From assembly GCA_002498985.1 (NCBI GenBank), contig DAJO01000065.1, forward strand, positions 1 to 16,832: DNA of 16,832 bases, written 5' to 3'. This stretch comes from Euryarchaeota archaeon UBA257. GTDB lineage: Archaea > Thermoplasmatota > Poseidoniia > Poseidoniales > Thalassarchaeaceae. The stretch's first letter is position 1; each line of letters begins with the position of its first letter. The notes beneath the pieces were generated by a model. It was not told where the DNA came from and did no database searches. It saw only the letters and a list, made by a program, of their open reading frames with translations. Both the position numbers and the translations under genes were made by a program. Positions 7,801 to 15,127 of this stretch are shown here, piece after piece.

Positions 7801-8268
7801 AAAAATCCTGATGCTGTTCTAGCACTATTCAATGACACCTATATCGATAGGAAACAATGGAAAAAGAAGGTTACACCCGACTTCTTGAAGGAAAAAGTTA
7901 AGCAAATATGTAAGTCATTTAGCACATGGCCACAAGAAGATTATTCCAATAAATTATCAAAGATTGAGTTAGAAGAATTCTTATTAAAACATGAAAACAT
8001 TTTCGAATTAGTTGATCAACAAAAACGTAAACGAACGGAAGATATCCCAGTACGTACAGAATTAAATGGAAAGGAAATATATCCAGAAGGTGGCGATATG
8101 GAAATTATGCGCGATGCCGCTTCACTTGCATCTTTACCGTTACAAGAGATTGGCAATATTTTGGTAGCTACTAGAGATTCAGACTTCAGACTTGTGTCAA
8201 GAGCTTTGGAAGAAGAATATGGATTCGGAGTAGTTTCTGATGCCCAACAATTAAACTCTAGAATTTAA
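4867..8268 (+). CDS. Large alpha-helical repeat protein with C-terminal PIN-domain nuclease
   Basis: This 1133-residue protein appears to combine a long helical scaffold with a ribonuclease-type domain. Residues 1-60 are helical. Residues 79-94 are rich in Arg and Gly (RGHRNRIGRRGGRQSR), a patch typical of RNA binding. Residues about 110-910 are amphipathic helices with TPR-like units, clearest near 650-770. From about 912 a PIN fold begins: LVDTNVLIHAL with D918, then E973 in ALSEF, D1077 (or D1083) in GDMEIMRDAAS, and D1104 in ATRDSDF. The four acidic positions of a metal-dependent PIN nuclease are therefore intact. The PIN region spans about 220 residues, longer than the usual ~130, because of a charged helical insert at about 975-1075. 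The start is TTG with GGAGG upstream. There is no adjacent antitoxin-like gene. RNA cleavage or processing is likely; the target is unknown. Confidence 0.85.
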   Translation: MGRFIGVSSLEQYLLDCISDLQRAGDDAGRRKRAINKSDTWDLLNKNWKALAVLAAEKTAPKTVDKDEMGNKQNNPVNRGHRNRIGRRGGRQSRMGLEDHLPTPQQVITSENSAAFKLSVLIAQKHKMSTWENSFDEQMDLLRLECSQGIHPVWSRLAREAPLFAEFERFDIIEEEMKTFDSKEWIKAANLNPNDIVSLRKWLNMEVPFNLSSTQALSLEKIRKDLAGRPRPLTWPQIMKGKLRNLENEGALLESILLLSANSNDALDVLEKIKNISDMKAVVSKQKKLFLINSGDNSVIIDCINQKGKDELSNAIRIEAWKKIELIDSELSLDSLLRGKEILENANENIPSILLWKISKNLFQKEEYFESIKMIEKLSINNEEELIFAIEVISKTPSEKLEETILESLKSTGEECLAFAMRCVDAPAKIQLEASKILSNNDSIRYTDDILSVLTRTADIENLANKMNSDKTLGLVYPFRALMVWHLMPAETGIKNIEQLIGLRKQALISLEESEKDDVLSDVSISLISLLGGVPSNIDSIHKILDKGAIIVLNQVRKALSSDGSGVVKNSLIASLDESLEDIKLSTLDRRLFEALIDSLYLNSSAMQLQSGNIEKEENALSTLERLAAKENNTIRTIRALTNLVKEHNIGVESLEKWYRIHDKESSEYQIIRAAIQKENGNTLNAARAYKEGALKIKDNYEESSLILRKAMIEYAHSGTWKEAVELLDQKPELETLLTQRFQLYLRTCADNNAGKTDIATKRLIRFVSEQEKGSKEEFDSDYNRRRKEALELIQRYPDEHNLPDKNFKGRVKAALLTLEKSGGSRESDLERRFQLELHEMKDIFELTLLGEQIAEQNPLRGIRRFEEAIETGYFKGRQVEQLRNTQRAVFVSQRTNIPIKDRRTLKNLGLKPLILVDTNVLIHALKDDLLQEISNDDFGSFDWSVERSFHMMLRRQGGKETFLSIPPAALSEFNNRVKNPDAVLALFNDTYIDRKQWKKKVTPDFLKEKVKQICKSFSTWPQEDYSNKLSKIELEEFLLKHENIFELVDQQKRKRTEDIPVRTELNGKEIYPEGGDMEIMRDAASLASLPLQEIGNILVATRDSDFRLVSRALEEEYGFGVVSDAQQLNSRI

Positions 8269-8277
8269 TTAATTAGT

Positions 8278-9525
8278 TTACATGTGAGAGATTATTGCTT
8301 CTCCGAAATCTGAACAACTGAGTAATGTCGCATCACCCATCAATCTTTCAAAATCGTAAGTTACTGTTTTGGCAGAAATTGCGCCTTCCATGCCTTTAAC
8401 AATCAAATCCGCTGCTTCGTTCCACCCCATATGACGAAGCATCATTTCTGCTGAAAGTATCAAAGAGCCGGGGTTGACCTTGTTTTGGCCAGTATATTTT
8501 GGCGCGGTTCCATGAGTAGCCTCAAAGATAGATATTCCAGTATCATAATTGATATTGGCGCCAGGAGCGATACCGATTCCTCCTACTTGAGCTGCCAAAG
8601 CATCTGAAATATAATCGCCGTTAAGATTCATTGTTGTTAATACACCATATTCTTTCGGTCTTGTAAGGACTTGCTGCAACATAGCATCAGCAATTACATC
8701 TTTAATGACAATTTGATTATTTGTTTTGGGATTATTCATAGTACACCAAGGCCCACCATCTAACTCAATTGCTCCAAACTCATCCTTAGCCAACTGATAT
8801 CCCCAGTCTCTAAAACCACCTTCTGTAAACTTCATTATGTTTCCTTTGTGGACAATTGTTACACTTGATTTATCATTATCTATAGCATAATTAATTGCTG
8901 CTCTGACTATTCTAGATGTTCCTTCACTACTAATAGGTTTGATTCCTATCCCACTAGTTTCTGGGAATCTAATTTTTGACACACCCATTTCATTTTGAAG
9001 GAAATCAATCACTTTCTTAACTTCGGGGCTGCCAGCTTCCCATTCAATACCTGCATAAACGTCTTCACTATTTTCACGAAAAATTATCATATTAACATGT
9101 TCTGGATTTCTGACTGGGCTGGGTGTTCCTTCGTACCATCTAACTGGGCGAACACAAGCAAACAAATCGAGTTTTTGACGAAGCGCAACATTGAGACTTC
9201 TAATGCCTCCTCCGACGGGGGTGGTGAGAGGGCCTTTGATAGAAACTAAACCTGTTCTCATAGCTTCAAGAGTTTCTTCGGGTAACCACTCTCCTGTTTT
9301 ATCGAATGCTTTTTGCCCTGCAAGAACTTCATTCCAATGGATTTTTCGTTCTTCCGAATATGCCTTTTCAACTGCAGCATCAACTACGTTAATCATTACT
9401 GGAGTGATGTCGATGCCTATTCCGTCTCCTTCGATATAGTGCACTAAAGGCTCCTCAGGGACTATTAAGTTGCCATTTTTTATTGAAATTGCTGCTCCCT
9501 CGGACATTGTTCTCAGAGATGCCAC
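8278..9525 (-). CDS. icd: NADP-dependent isocitrate dehydrogenase, bacterial (E. coli) type
   Basis: The enzyme oxidatively decarboxylates isocitrate to 2-oxoglutarate in the tricarboxylic-acid cycle, making NADPH. The 415-residue product is almost the length of E. coli Icd (416) and tracks it closely. IEGDGIG is at 31-37. The substrate site GGGIRSLNVALRQ holds S110 (the E. coli Ser113 phosphorylation site) and R116, with R126, R150, Y157 and K227 in place. NLNGDYISDALAAQVGG (300-316) carries the metal-binding aspartates D304 and D308. HGTAPKY (338-344) plus Y390 and R394 in VTYDFERLM are the NADP-selecting residues. The outermost start is GTG at 9525; an ATG at 9505-9507 (residue 7) is an equal candidate. 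The 3' end lies 9 nt from the opposing PIN-protein gene. The closeness to bacterial Icd suggests acquisition by transfer. Confidence 0.96.
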   Translation of the reverse strand: MASLRTMSEGAAISIKNGNLIVPEEPLVHYIEGDGIGIDITPVMINVVDAAVEKAYSEERKIHWNEVLAGQKAFDKTGEWLPEETLEAMRTGLVSIKGPLTTPVGGGIRSLNVALRQKLDLFACVRPVRWYEGTPSPVRNPEHVNMIIFRENSEDVYAGIEWEAGSPEVKKVIDFLQNEMGVSKIRFPETSGIGIKPISSEGTSRIVRAAINYAIDNDKSSVTIVHKGNIMKFTEGGFRDWGYQLAKDEFGAIELDGGPWCTMNNPKTNNQIVIKDVIADAMLQQVLTRPKEYGVLTTMNLNGDYISDALAAQVGGIGIAPGANINYDTGISIFEATHGTAPKYTGQNKVNPGSLILSAEMMLRHMGWNEAADLIVKGMEGAISAKTVTYDFERLMGDATLLSCSDFGEAIISHM

Positions 9526-9577
9526 TTACCACTCATTCATGAAGCCAACCCCTCTGCCTTAAGGGGAAGTGATTCAG

Positions 9578-9970
9578 ATGAAAGGGGTAGTTAGGTGGAT
9601 AACTGGTGAAGAAATAGAAGGTGAAACAGATAATGGAAAAATTACTCAATTCCATAGCGATACGGCGGCGAGTCCTATGCAAATTGTTCTTCAAGCACAT
9701 GGTGCATGTTCATTGATTGATGTAATAGATGGACTAAAACATAGAATGGAAGATGTAAGAGCCATGTGGATTGAGTTAGAATCTGAAAGATCTTCTGAAC
9801 GGCCAAAAGTATTCACTTCTGTAAATATGAAATATGTAGTTGAGGGTGATGTTCCAGAGAAACTATTGAGAAGATTGATACATCAAAGTCATGAAAAATA
9901 TTGTTCCGTTGGTGTGATGATAACAAGGTCAGGAGCTAAACTTGACTGGAGTCTAGATTTAAGGCCATAA
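9578..9970 (+). CDS. OsmC-family protein, YhfA-like
   Basis: OsmC-family proteins are small dimeric proteins, many of which reduce organic hydroperoxides with a pair of cysteines. This product resembles the E. coli YhfA branch, whose role is unknown: SPMQIVLQAHGACSLIDV matches the SPMEMVLMAAGGCSAIDV segment of YhfA, and EKYCSVGVMI matches EKYCSVALML. Both family cysteines are present, C44 and C109 from ATG 9578. I prefer ATG 9578 (130 residues) because MKGVVRW aligns with the MQARVKW start of YhfA; an in-frame GTG at 9569 would add three residues. It is divergent from icd and followed by the long leader region of nrdJ. Fold assignment is strong; peroxidase activity is inferred only from the cysteine pair. 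Confidence 0.87.
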   Translation: MKGVVRWITGEEIEGETDNGKITQFHSDTAASPMQIVLQAHGACSLIDVIDGLKHRMEDVRAMWIELESERSSERPKVFTSVNMKYVVEGDVPEKLLRRLIHQSHEKYCSVGVMITRSGAKLDWSLDLRP

Positions 9971-10140
9971 TCTTTGAAATTTACAAAATTTCTGAGTAAG
10001 TCGTTCAATCAATTAAGTAGTAAAAACTATCAAAATAAAGAGTGCCTTTCGTAAAGCATTAAACACCCTCTATTCCGAAGAGAAAATCCCTTACGCCGGG
10101 AACACCATATCAAGACTTTCAAAAATAGGAGTGTGAAGCT
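9971..10140 (+). promoter_or_regulatory. Leader and promoter region of nrdJ
   Basis: At 170 nt this is one of the two longest gaps in the window. AT-rich stretches at about 10010-10040 could hold the TATA element. If transcription starts there, the mRNA would have a 5' leader of 80 nt or more. The leader is less AT-rich than the promoter side and contains a small stem TCCC/GGGA (10087-10101) and the complementary AGAG (10039-10042) and CTCT (10068-10071). AGGAGTG at 10127-10133 is a good ribosome-binding site 7 nt before the ATG. I see no B12-box and no recognisable NrdR box or known riboswitch. Confidence 0.45.
9976..9992. repeat. AT-rich inverted repeat after the OsmC-like gene
   Basis: GAAATTT and AAATTTC form a perfect 7-bp inverted repeat around a 3-nt centre, starting 6 nt after the stop codon of the OsmC-like gene. 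It could be a weak terminator hairpin or a binding site in the region upstream of nrdJ. In a low-GC gap such a repeat can also arise by chance. Confidence 0.5.
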
Positions 10141-13100
10141 ATGCAGACTAAAGTAAAAGATAAATCAAAAACAACTCAAAACCATGAAGATAATGAAAAT
10201 GGAATGATAGTTGAAAGACGATTTACTACTGCTGGAGAAGATCCTTTTGATTTATTCTCTTGGATTTCAATGGATGTAGAAATAAGAAATCCGGACGGGA
10301 CTATGGCTGACTCAATTGACGGTGTTCAATTCCCCTCTGGCTTCGAGGGAGTTCCTGGGAAAATTGCTGCTCAAAAATATCTGAGAAAAGCGGGAGTGCC
10401 TACCTATCTGCGCAAGGTGGCGGAAGAGGGCATTCCCGTTTGGCTCCAGAGAAGTGAGCCAGATCATGAAAAACTCCAGACTTTAGACCCAAAAGATAGG
10501 TTTGCTGGAGAAATTCATGGAAGAAATCTGTTCCGTAGATTGGCGGGAACTTGGACCTATTGGGGGTACAAGTATGGATATTTCGCTAGTGAAGCGGATG
10601 CTCGGGCATACTTCGATGAAATGTGCTATCTAATTGCCAGTCAACGTTCCGCACCTAATAGCCCTCAATGGTTCAATACGGGTTTGCATTGGGCTTACGG
10701 GATAGAAGGACCAGCACAAGGACATCATTATATCGATCCTTCAACAGGAGAATTGTGCCTGTCAGATAATGCATATGAACACCCGCAGCCTCATGCTTGT
10801 TTTATCCAGTCAGTTAGCGATTCATTAGTTGGAGGAACAAGTTCGATAATGGGGCTGTGGAATCGTGAAGCACTGCTGTTTAAATTTGGATCAGGTACAG
10901 GTTCTAATTTCTCTAACATTAGAGGTGCGGGGGAGCCTCTGTCAGGAGGAGGTAGTTCTTCAGGCCTACTATCATTTTTGAAAATCGGAGATAGGGCTGC
11001 CGGTGCGATAAAATCAGGAGGCACTACTCGTCGTGCTGCTAAGATGGTAACATTGGATTTAGATCATCCAGACATTGAAGAATATATCGATTGGAAATCA
11101 AGTGAAGAGGAAAAGGTCTCTGCACTAGTTATTGGTTCCAATATTCTACAAAAACATGCTAATTCTTTGATGGAAGCAATTTGGCAGCATGAAGATGATA
11201 AGACAAGACTCGAACCTACACAAAATCCTAGCTTAAGAAAATCTATTGTTAGGGCAATCAAGGACAATGTCCCTCAACCGCATATTCAGCGAATTTTAGA
11301 TCTTGCGAAGCAAGGATGGAAAGGAGTTGATTTCGAATGCTTCGATACTGATTGGCAGGGAGAAGCATATATGTCCGTTTCAGGACAAAATAGTAACAAC
11401 TCTGTGAGAGTACCAAATTCATTCATGGATGCTGTGAAGAATGGTGAAAATTGGAATCTAGTTTGGAGAACGGAAAAGGATAAAGCGGCTGAAGAAGGTC
11501 GTGAACCAGAAGCTTGTAAAGTATTAGACGCCGGAGAATTATGGGATAAAATAGCATATACTGCTTGGGCCTGTGCAGATCCAGGGGTACAGTTTGACAC
11601 CACTATCAACGAATGGCATACTTGCCCAGAAGGAGGGAGAATCAATGGATCTAATCCTTGTTCAGAGTATATGTTCCTTGATGATACCGCTTGTAATTTG
11701 GCCAGTATAAATCTACTTCATTATTATGATTTAGATAACCAATCCTTCCAGATTGAAGATTTTAAACATAGTGTGAGGCTTTGGACAGCCACACTCGAAA
11801 TCAGTGTTTTGATGGCTCAGTTCCCATCTGCGGAAATCGCGCAGAAATCGTATGATTATCGTACATTAGGCCTTGGCTACTGCAATATAGGCTCCCTATT
11901 GATGCACATGGGAATACCATATGATGATGAGAGAGCATATGCCATCTGTGGCGCTCTTACTGCAATAATGTGTGGAGAATCTTATGCTACAAGTGCAGAA
12001 ATTGCTTCGATACTAGGCCCCTACCCCGATTATGAAAGAAATTCTGAACATATGTTGAGAGTGATGAGAAATCATCGAAGAGCAGCATATGACGCTCCGG
12101 AAGAGGAATATGAGGGGTTGTCTGTATTGCCTCGGGGAATAAATTCTAAGAAATGTCCGCAAGATTTGTTATTGGCTGCAAGAGATGCATGGGATCGTGC
12201 GTTAAGAGATGGTGAAGAACATGGATATAGAAATGCACAAACCACAGTAATTGCACCCACCGGAACAATCGGGCTAGTAATGGGCTGTGACACTACTGGA
12301 GTGGAACCACAGTTTTCTTTGGTTCAATACAAAACACTAGCAGGTGGTGGTTCTCTAAGAATAATCAATAAAGGCGTTACAATGGCTTTACGAAGATTGG
12401 GTTATTCAGATAAGCAAACAAAGACAATTGAAGAGTTTGTTATGGGAACCAAGAGTTTGAATGGGTGCCCTCATCTATCTTACGACACTCTAGGAGCTCT
12501 AGGGTTTACATCCGCCCAAATAAAAAATATTGAAAAGAAATTACCAGATGTATTTGATATTAGATCTGCTTTCTCTCCAAGTATTCTAGGTAAGGAAATG
12601 TGTGTAGGTTCGTTAGGAATGACTGAAGAACAATATAATGATGACTTCTTTGACGTTTTAGGGCACTTAGGTCTAGATTCTTCGCAAATCAATGCTGCGA
12701 ATGATTACGTATTAGGAAGAGGGACAATCGAAGGCGCGCCTGGATTAAAGGATGAACATTTACCTGTTTTCGATTGTGCAACACCTGGTGGAAAATATGG
12801 AGTTCGTTCTATTGATTGGCCTGCACACGTACACATGATGGCTGCAGCTCAACCTTTCATATCTGGAGCTATCTCAAAGACCATCAATATGCCATCTAAT
12901 TCAACAGTGTCTGAGATTAAAGATGCATATGATCTAAGTTTCTCAACTATGATAAAAGCATGTGCCGTATACAGAGATTGTTCTAAACTTTCTCAACCGT
13001 TAATGAACCAATTAGTAGATTCCAGTGCTTTAGAGGAAGATGATGATGAGGAAACAATAGTTGTTCAAAAAATGGTTGAGCAAGTGGTAGAAGTTCTGCC

Positions 13101-13791
13101 AATCCCTACACCTAAAGCACAGCCCCTTGCAGAAGCAATGGTGCACGACTATATTGCAACAAGGAGGCCTTTACCCGATAGCTGTCAAGGTGGAAGGATG
13201 AAGGCGCGTGTAGGAGGACACACCGTATATCTAAACCATAGTTCGTATGAAGATGGGAGATTGGGAGAGATTATGCTAACTACCTCAAAAGAAGGGGCTG
13301 CTTGGAGATCTATGCTAAACCAATTTGCAATTGCTGTATCTCTAGGACTTCAACATGGCGTTCCTTTAGAGGCGTTTGTTAACTCCTTTACTTTCCAGAA
13401 GTTTGAGCCAAGTGGAATGGTCATGGGAGGGAGTGGGCGTGTTAAAATGTCGTCAAGTATTGTAGATTATATATTTAGAGAATTGGCTATAGAATATCTT
13501 GAAAGGCATGATCTGTCTCATGTTTCACAAGAAGATTTAGACCCTTATTCAATAAGTAGGCCGGAAATTACAGAAGAAGGAATTGTCAGAAATAAAGGAG
13601 AGGTTAGAGAAGTACAGCAAACTTTGGGCGCATTCAATAATGTAGAAGATTCTGAGTCTAAAGTTAGAAGGTTAGCAAGAGAAAATGGCTTCACGGGAGA
13701 TATTTGTACCGATTGTGGAAGCAGTCAAATGGTAAGAAATGGGACTTGTTTGAAATGTAATGCATGCGGCTCCACTACTGGATGTTCTTGA
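10141..13791 (+). CDS. nrdJ: Adenosylcobalamin-dependent (class II) ribonucleotide reductase
   Basis: The enzyme reduces ribonucleotides to deoxyribonucleotides using a thiyl radical made from adenosylcobalamin; it needs no oxygen. At 1216 residues it belongs to the long NrdJ class seen in alphaproteobacteria, whose N-terminus resembles VERRFTT here. C507 in NPCSE (505-509) is the radical cysteine, with N505 and E509 as partners. C220 (HACFIQS) and C518 (DDTACNLAS) are the redox pair, and the C507-C518 spacing of 11 equals that of Thermotoga NrdJ. The phosphate-binding PTGTIG is at 706-711. A TSCPD domain lies at about 1010-1100. The C-terminus is a zinc-ribbon-like tail with C1189, C1192, C1203, C1206, C1209 and terminal C1215, which would re-reduce the active site. 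An adenosyltransferase gene is in the same window. The 3' end overlaps the opposing HEAT-like gene by 17 nt. Confidence 0.97.
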   Translation: MQTKVKDKSKTTQNHEDNENGMIVERRFTTAGEDPFDLFSWISMDVEIRNPDGTMADSIDGVQFPSGFEGVPGKIAAQKYLRKAGVPTYLRKVAEEGIPVWLQRSEPDHEKLQTLDPKDRFAGEIHGRNLFRRLAGTWTYWGYKYGYFASEADARAYFDEMCYLIASQRSAPNSPQWFNTGLHWAYGIEGPAQGHHYIDPSTGELCLSDNAYEHPQPHACFIQSVSDSLVGGTSSIMGLWNREALLFKFGSGTGSNFSNIRGAGEPLSGGGSSSGLLSFLKIGDRAAGAIKSGGTTRRAAKMVTLDLDHPDIEEYIDWKSSEEEKVSALVIGSNILQKHANSLMEAIWQHEDDKTRLEPTQNPSLRKSIVRAIKDNVPQPHIQRILDLAKQGWKGVDFECFDTDWQGEAYMSVSGQNSNNSVRVPNSFMDAVKNGENWNLVWRTEKDKAAEEGREPEACKVLDAGELWDKIAYTAWACADPGVQFDTTINEWHTCPEGGRINGSNPCSEYMFLDDTACNLASINLLHYYDLDNQSFQIEDFKHSVRLWTATLEISVLMAQFPSAEIAQKSYDYRTLGLGYCNIGSLLMHMGIPYDDERAYAICGALTAIMCGESYATSAEIASILGPYPDYERNSEHMLRVMRNHRRAAYDAPEEEYEGLSVLPRGINSKKCPQDLLLAARDAWDRALRDGEEHGYRNAQTTVIAPTGTIGLVMGCDTTGVEPQFSLVQYKTLAGGGSLRIINKGVTMALRRLGYSDKQTKTIEEFVMGTKSLNGCPHLSYDTLGALGFTSAQIKNIEKKLPDVFDIRSAFSPSILGKEMCVGSLGMTEEQYNDDFFDVLGHLGLDSSQINAANDYVLGRGTIEGAPGLKDEHLPVFDCATPGGKYGVRSIDWPAHVHMMAAAQPFISGAISKTINMPSNSTVSEIKDAYDLSFSTMIKACAVYRDCSKLSQPLMNQLVDSSALEEDDDEETIVVQKMVEQVVEVLPIPTPKAQPLAEAMVHDYIATRRPLPDSCQGGRMKARVGGHTVYLNHSSYEDGRLGEIMLTTSKEGAAWRSMLNQFAIAVSLGLQHGVPLEAFVNSFTFQKFEPSGMVMGGSGRVKMSSSIVDYIFRELAIEYLERHDLSHVSQEDLDPYSISRPEITEEGIVRNKGEVREVQQTLGAFNNVEDSESKVRRLARENGFTGDICTDCGSSQMVRNGTCLKCNACGSTTGCS

Positions 13792-15115
13792 TTATATTAG
13801 CCAATTCACTGTTTCGTAAAGAAATACGATTTACTAAATCTATGTATGAATCTCTGTCTAATTCGGATATCTTAGTTGAAATTTTAATAAATGAAGGTTG
13901 ATTTTTTTTACCTATTTCGACCAACATCCCTGATAATTGCGACCTTGATTCCGAATTACACTGTGCCCATAACATTGGAACCAGGTCGTCAGAATCATTA
14001 GAATCTAAAGATAGGTAATGTCTCAATCCTGATTCAATCAATCTTTGAATCATTCGAGAATCTTGTTTCTTAGAAATTTCTTTTGTAAATTGGATAAAAA
14101 CTGACCTCTCTAAACGAGCTAAATTTCCTAAATATGTTGTCGATAAAACACGAGTATCAGGGTCTTCATCTCGAATTAGTTTCTCCAATAAAGAAACACA
14201 GAAATCTCTATCTTCTGAATCTATTCTAGATAGATTAGAGGCTAGATTTCTTCGTAAGTATTCTTTTTCGCTGTTACAAGCTTGGTATAATATCTCCTTC
14301 GAAACATCAGGATTGTTAGATAAGCTGTGGATAGTTGCCATCAGTAGATTTTCACAATTATTTTGATTACAATCTATAATCAGATTTTGAACTCTTGAAG
14401 GTATATTGAGTACAAATGAAATATGCTTACTTATTGATAATCTTTCTAGCCAATAGGGCAACACCGTATTATGATTAGTTTGATGAAGTTGTAAGATATC
14501 TAATATCGAATTAGCAGCTAAAACGCCACTAGGATGGCTAATTTCCTCATTAGAAAATTCTGATTTCCCATTCCATGTAATTTGATGGCGCCCAGAAGAC
14601 TTTCTTGAATATATTCCGGGCTTTCTTGCAAAAATAATTGAATCGAATAAATTGAATCCTTCAGACTCTATGATTTGTGAACCTTTCAGACTTAACCCAA
14701 TCAAAGAACTTACTGAAAGATACCATCGATCAGTGTCAGGAGACTCTTCGTCTAGTGCTGAATAAAGCCAATCTTTAATTTGTAAAATTAGAATTCTTTC
14801 AGAAATTTCTGCTATATTTTTTGATAGCCACTTTTCTCTCTCAGTATCGGGGTCAATATGGCGTTTGATAAAGCTGGGTTCATGGTTCTCAATGATAATA
14901 TCTAATCGATATAAGAACCCCGCAGTATCAATAGAAGAAATTCCGAGTGCTTGCTGAGTCAATGTGGTTAAATCGTTGGGAGATTGGGCAGGGAAATCTG
15001 GAATTTCTAAAGGAGGATTTGGGAGTGGAAGATATTCAAAAGATAAAGCGATACATTCTCTTAACATCTTGTCACAATGCTCTCGGAGGAGAGCTTTCGC
15101 CTCCCTTCTCGACAT
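13775..15115 (-). CDS. HEAT-like repeat protein, unknown function, co-transcribed with tfb
   Basis: This 446-residue protein is not one I recognise. It is predicted all-helical and soluble. The clearest repeat-like part is residues 270-345, with a HEAT-style unit LIRDEDPDTRVLSTTYLGNLARL preceded by SEKEYLRRNLASNLSRI (282-298), where the D-x-D, Arg and Leu spacing fits. Residues 1-120 form a separate helical region with a proline-rich stretch at 30-46. No catalytic or metal-binding motif and no signal peptide are visible. ATG 15113-15115 lies 12 nt after the tfb stop on the same strand, so the two are almost certainly co-transcribed. HEAT repeats usually bind proteins, so a partner in transcription is a reasonable guess but nothing more. 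Its 3' end overlaps nrdJ by 17 nt. Confidence 0.75.
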   Translation of the reverse strand: MSRREAKALLREHCDKMLRECIALSFEYLPLPNPPLEIPDFPAQSPNDLTTLTQQALGISSIDTAGFLYRLDIIIENHEPSFIKRHIDPDTEREKWLSKNIAEISERILILQIKDWLYSALDEESPDTDRWYLSVSSLIGLSLKGSQIIESEGFNLFDSIIFARKPGIYSRKSSGRHQITWNGKSEFSNEEISHPSGVLAANSILDILQLHQTNHNTVLPYWLERLSISKHISFVLNIPSRVQNLIIDCNQNNCENLLMATIHSLSNNPDVSKEILYQACNSEKEYLRRNLASNLSRIDSEDRDFCVSLLEKLIRDEDPDTRVLSTTYLGNLARLERSVFIQFTKEISKKQDSRMIQRLIESGLRHYLSLDSNDSDDLVPMLWAQCNSESRSQLSGMLVEIGKKNQPSFIKISTKISELDRDSYIDLVNRISLRNSELANIIKNIQ

Positions 15116-15127
15116 TTTTTCACCAGA

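Noticed and set aside
4867..8268. PIN protein as part of a VapBC-type toxin-antitoxin pair
   Set aside because: The protein is about eight times the size of VapC and no small DNA-binding antitoxin gene lies next to it on either strand.
9971..10140. Cobalamin riboswitch upstream of nrdJ
   Set aside because: I looked for a conserved B12-box and the typical core and found neither; the region is also shorter than a normal cobalamin riboswitch.
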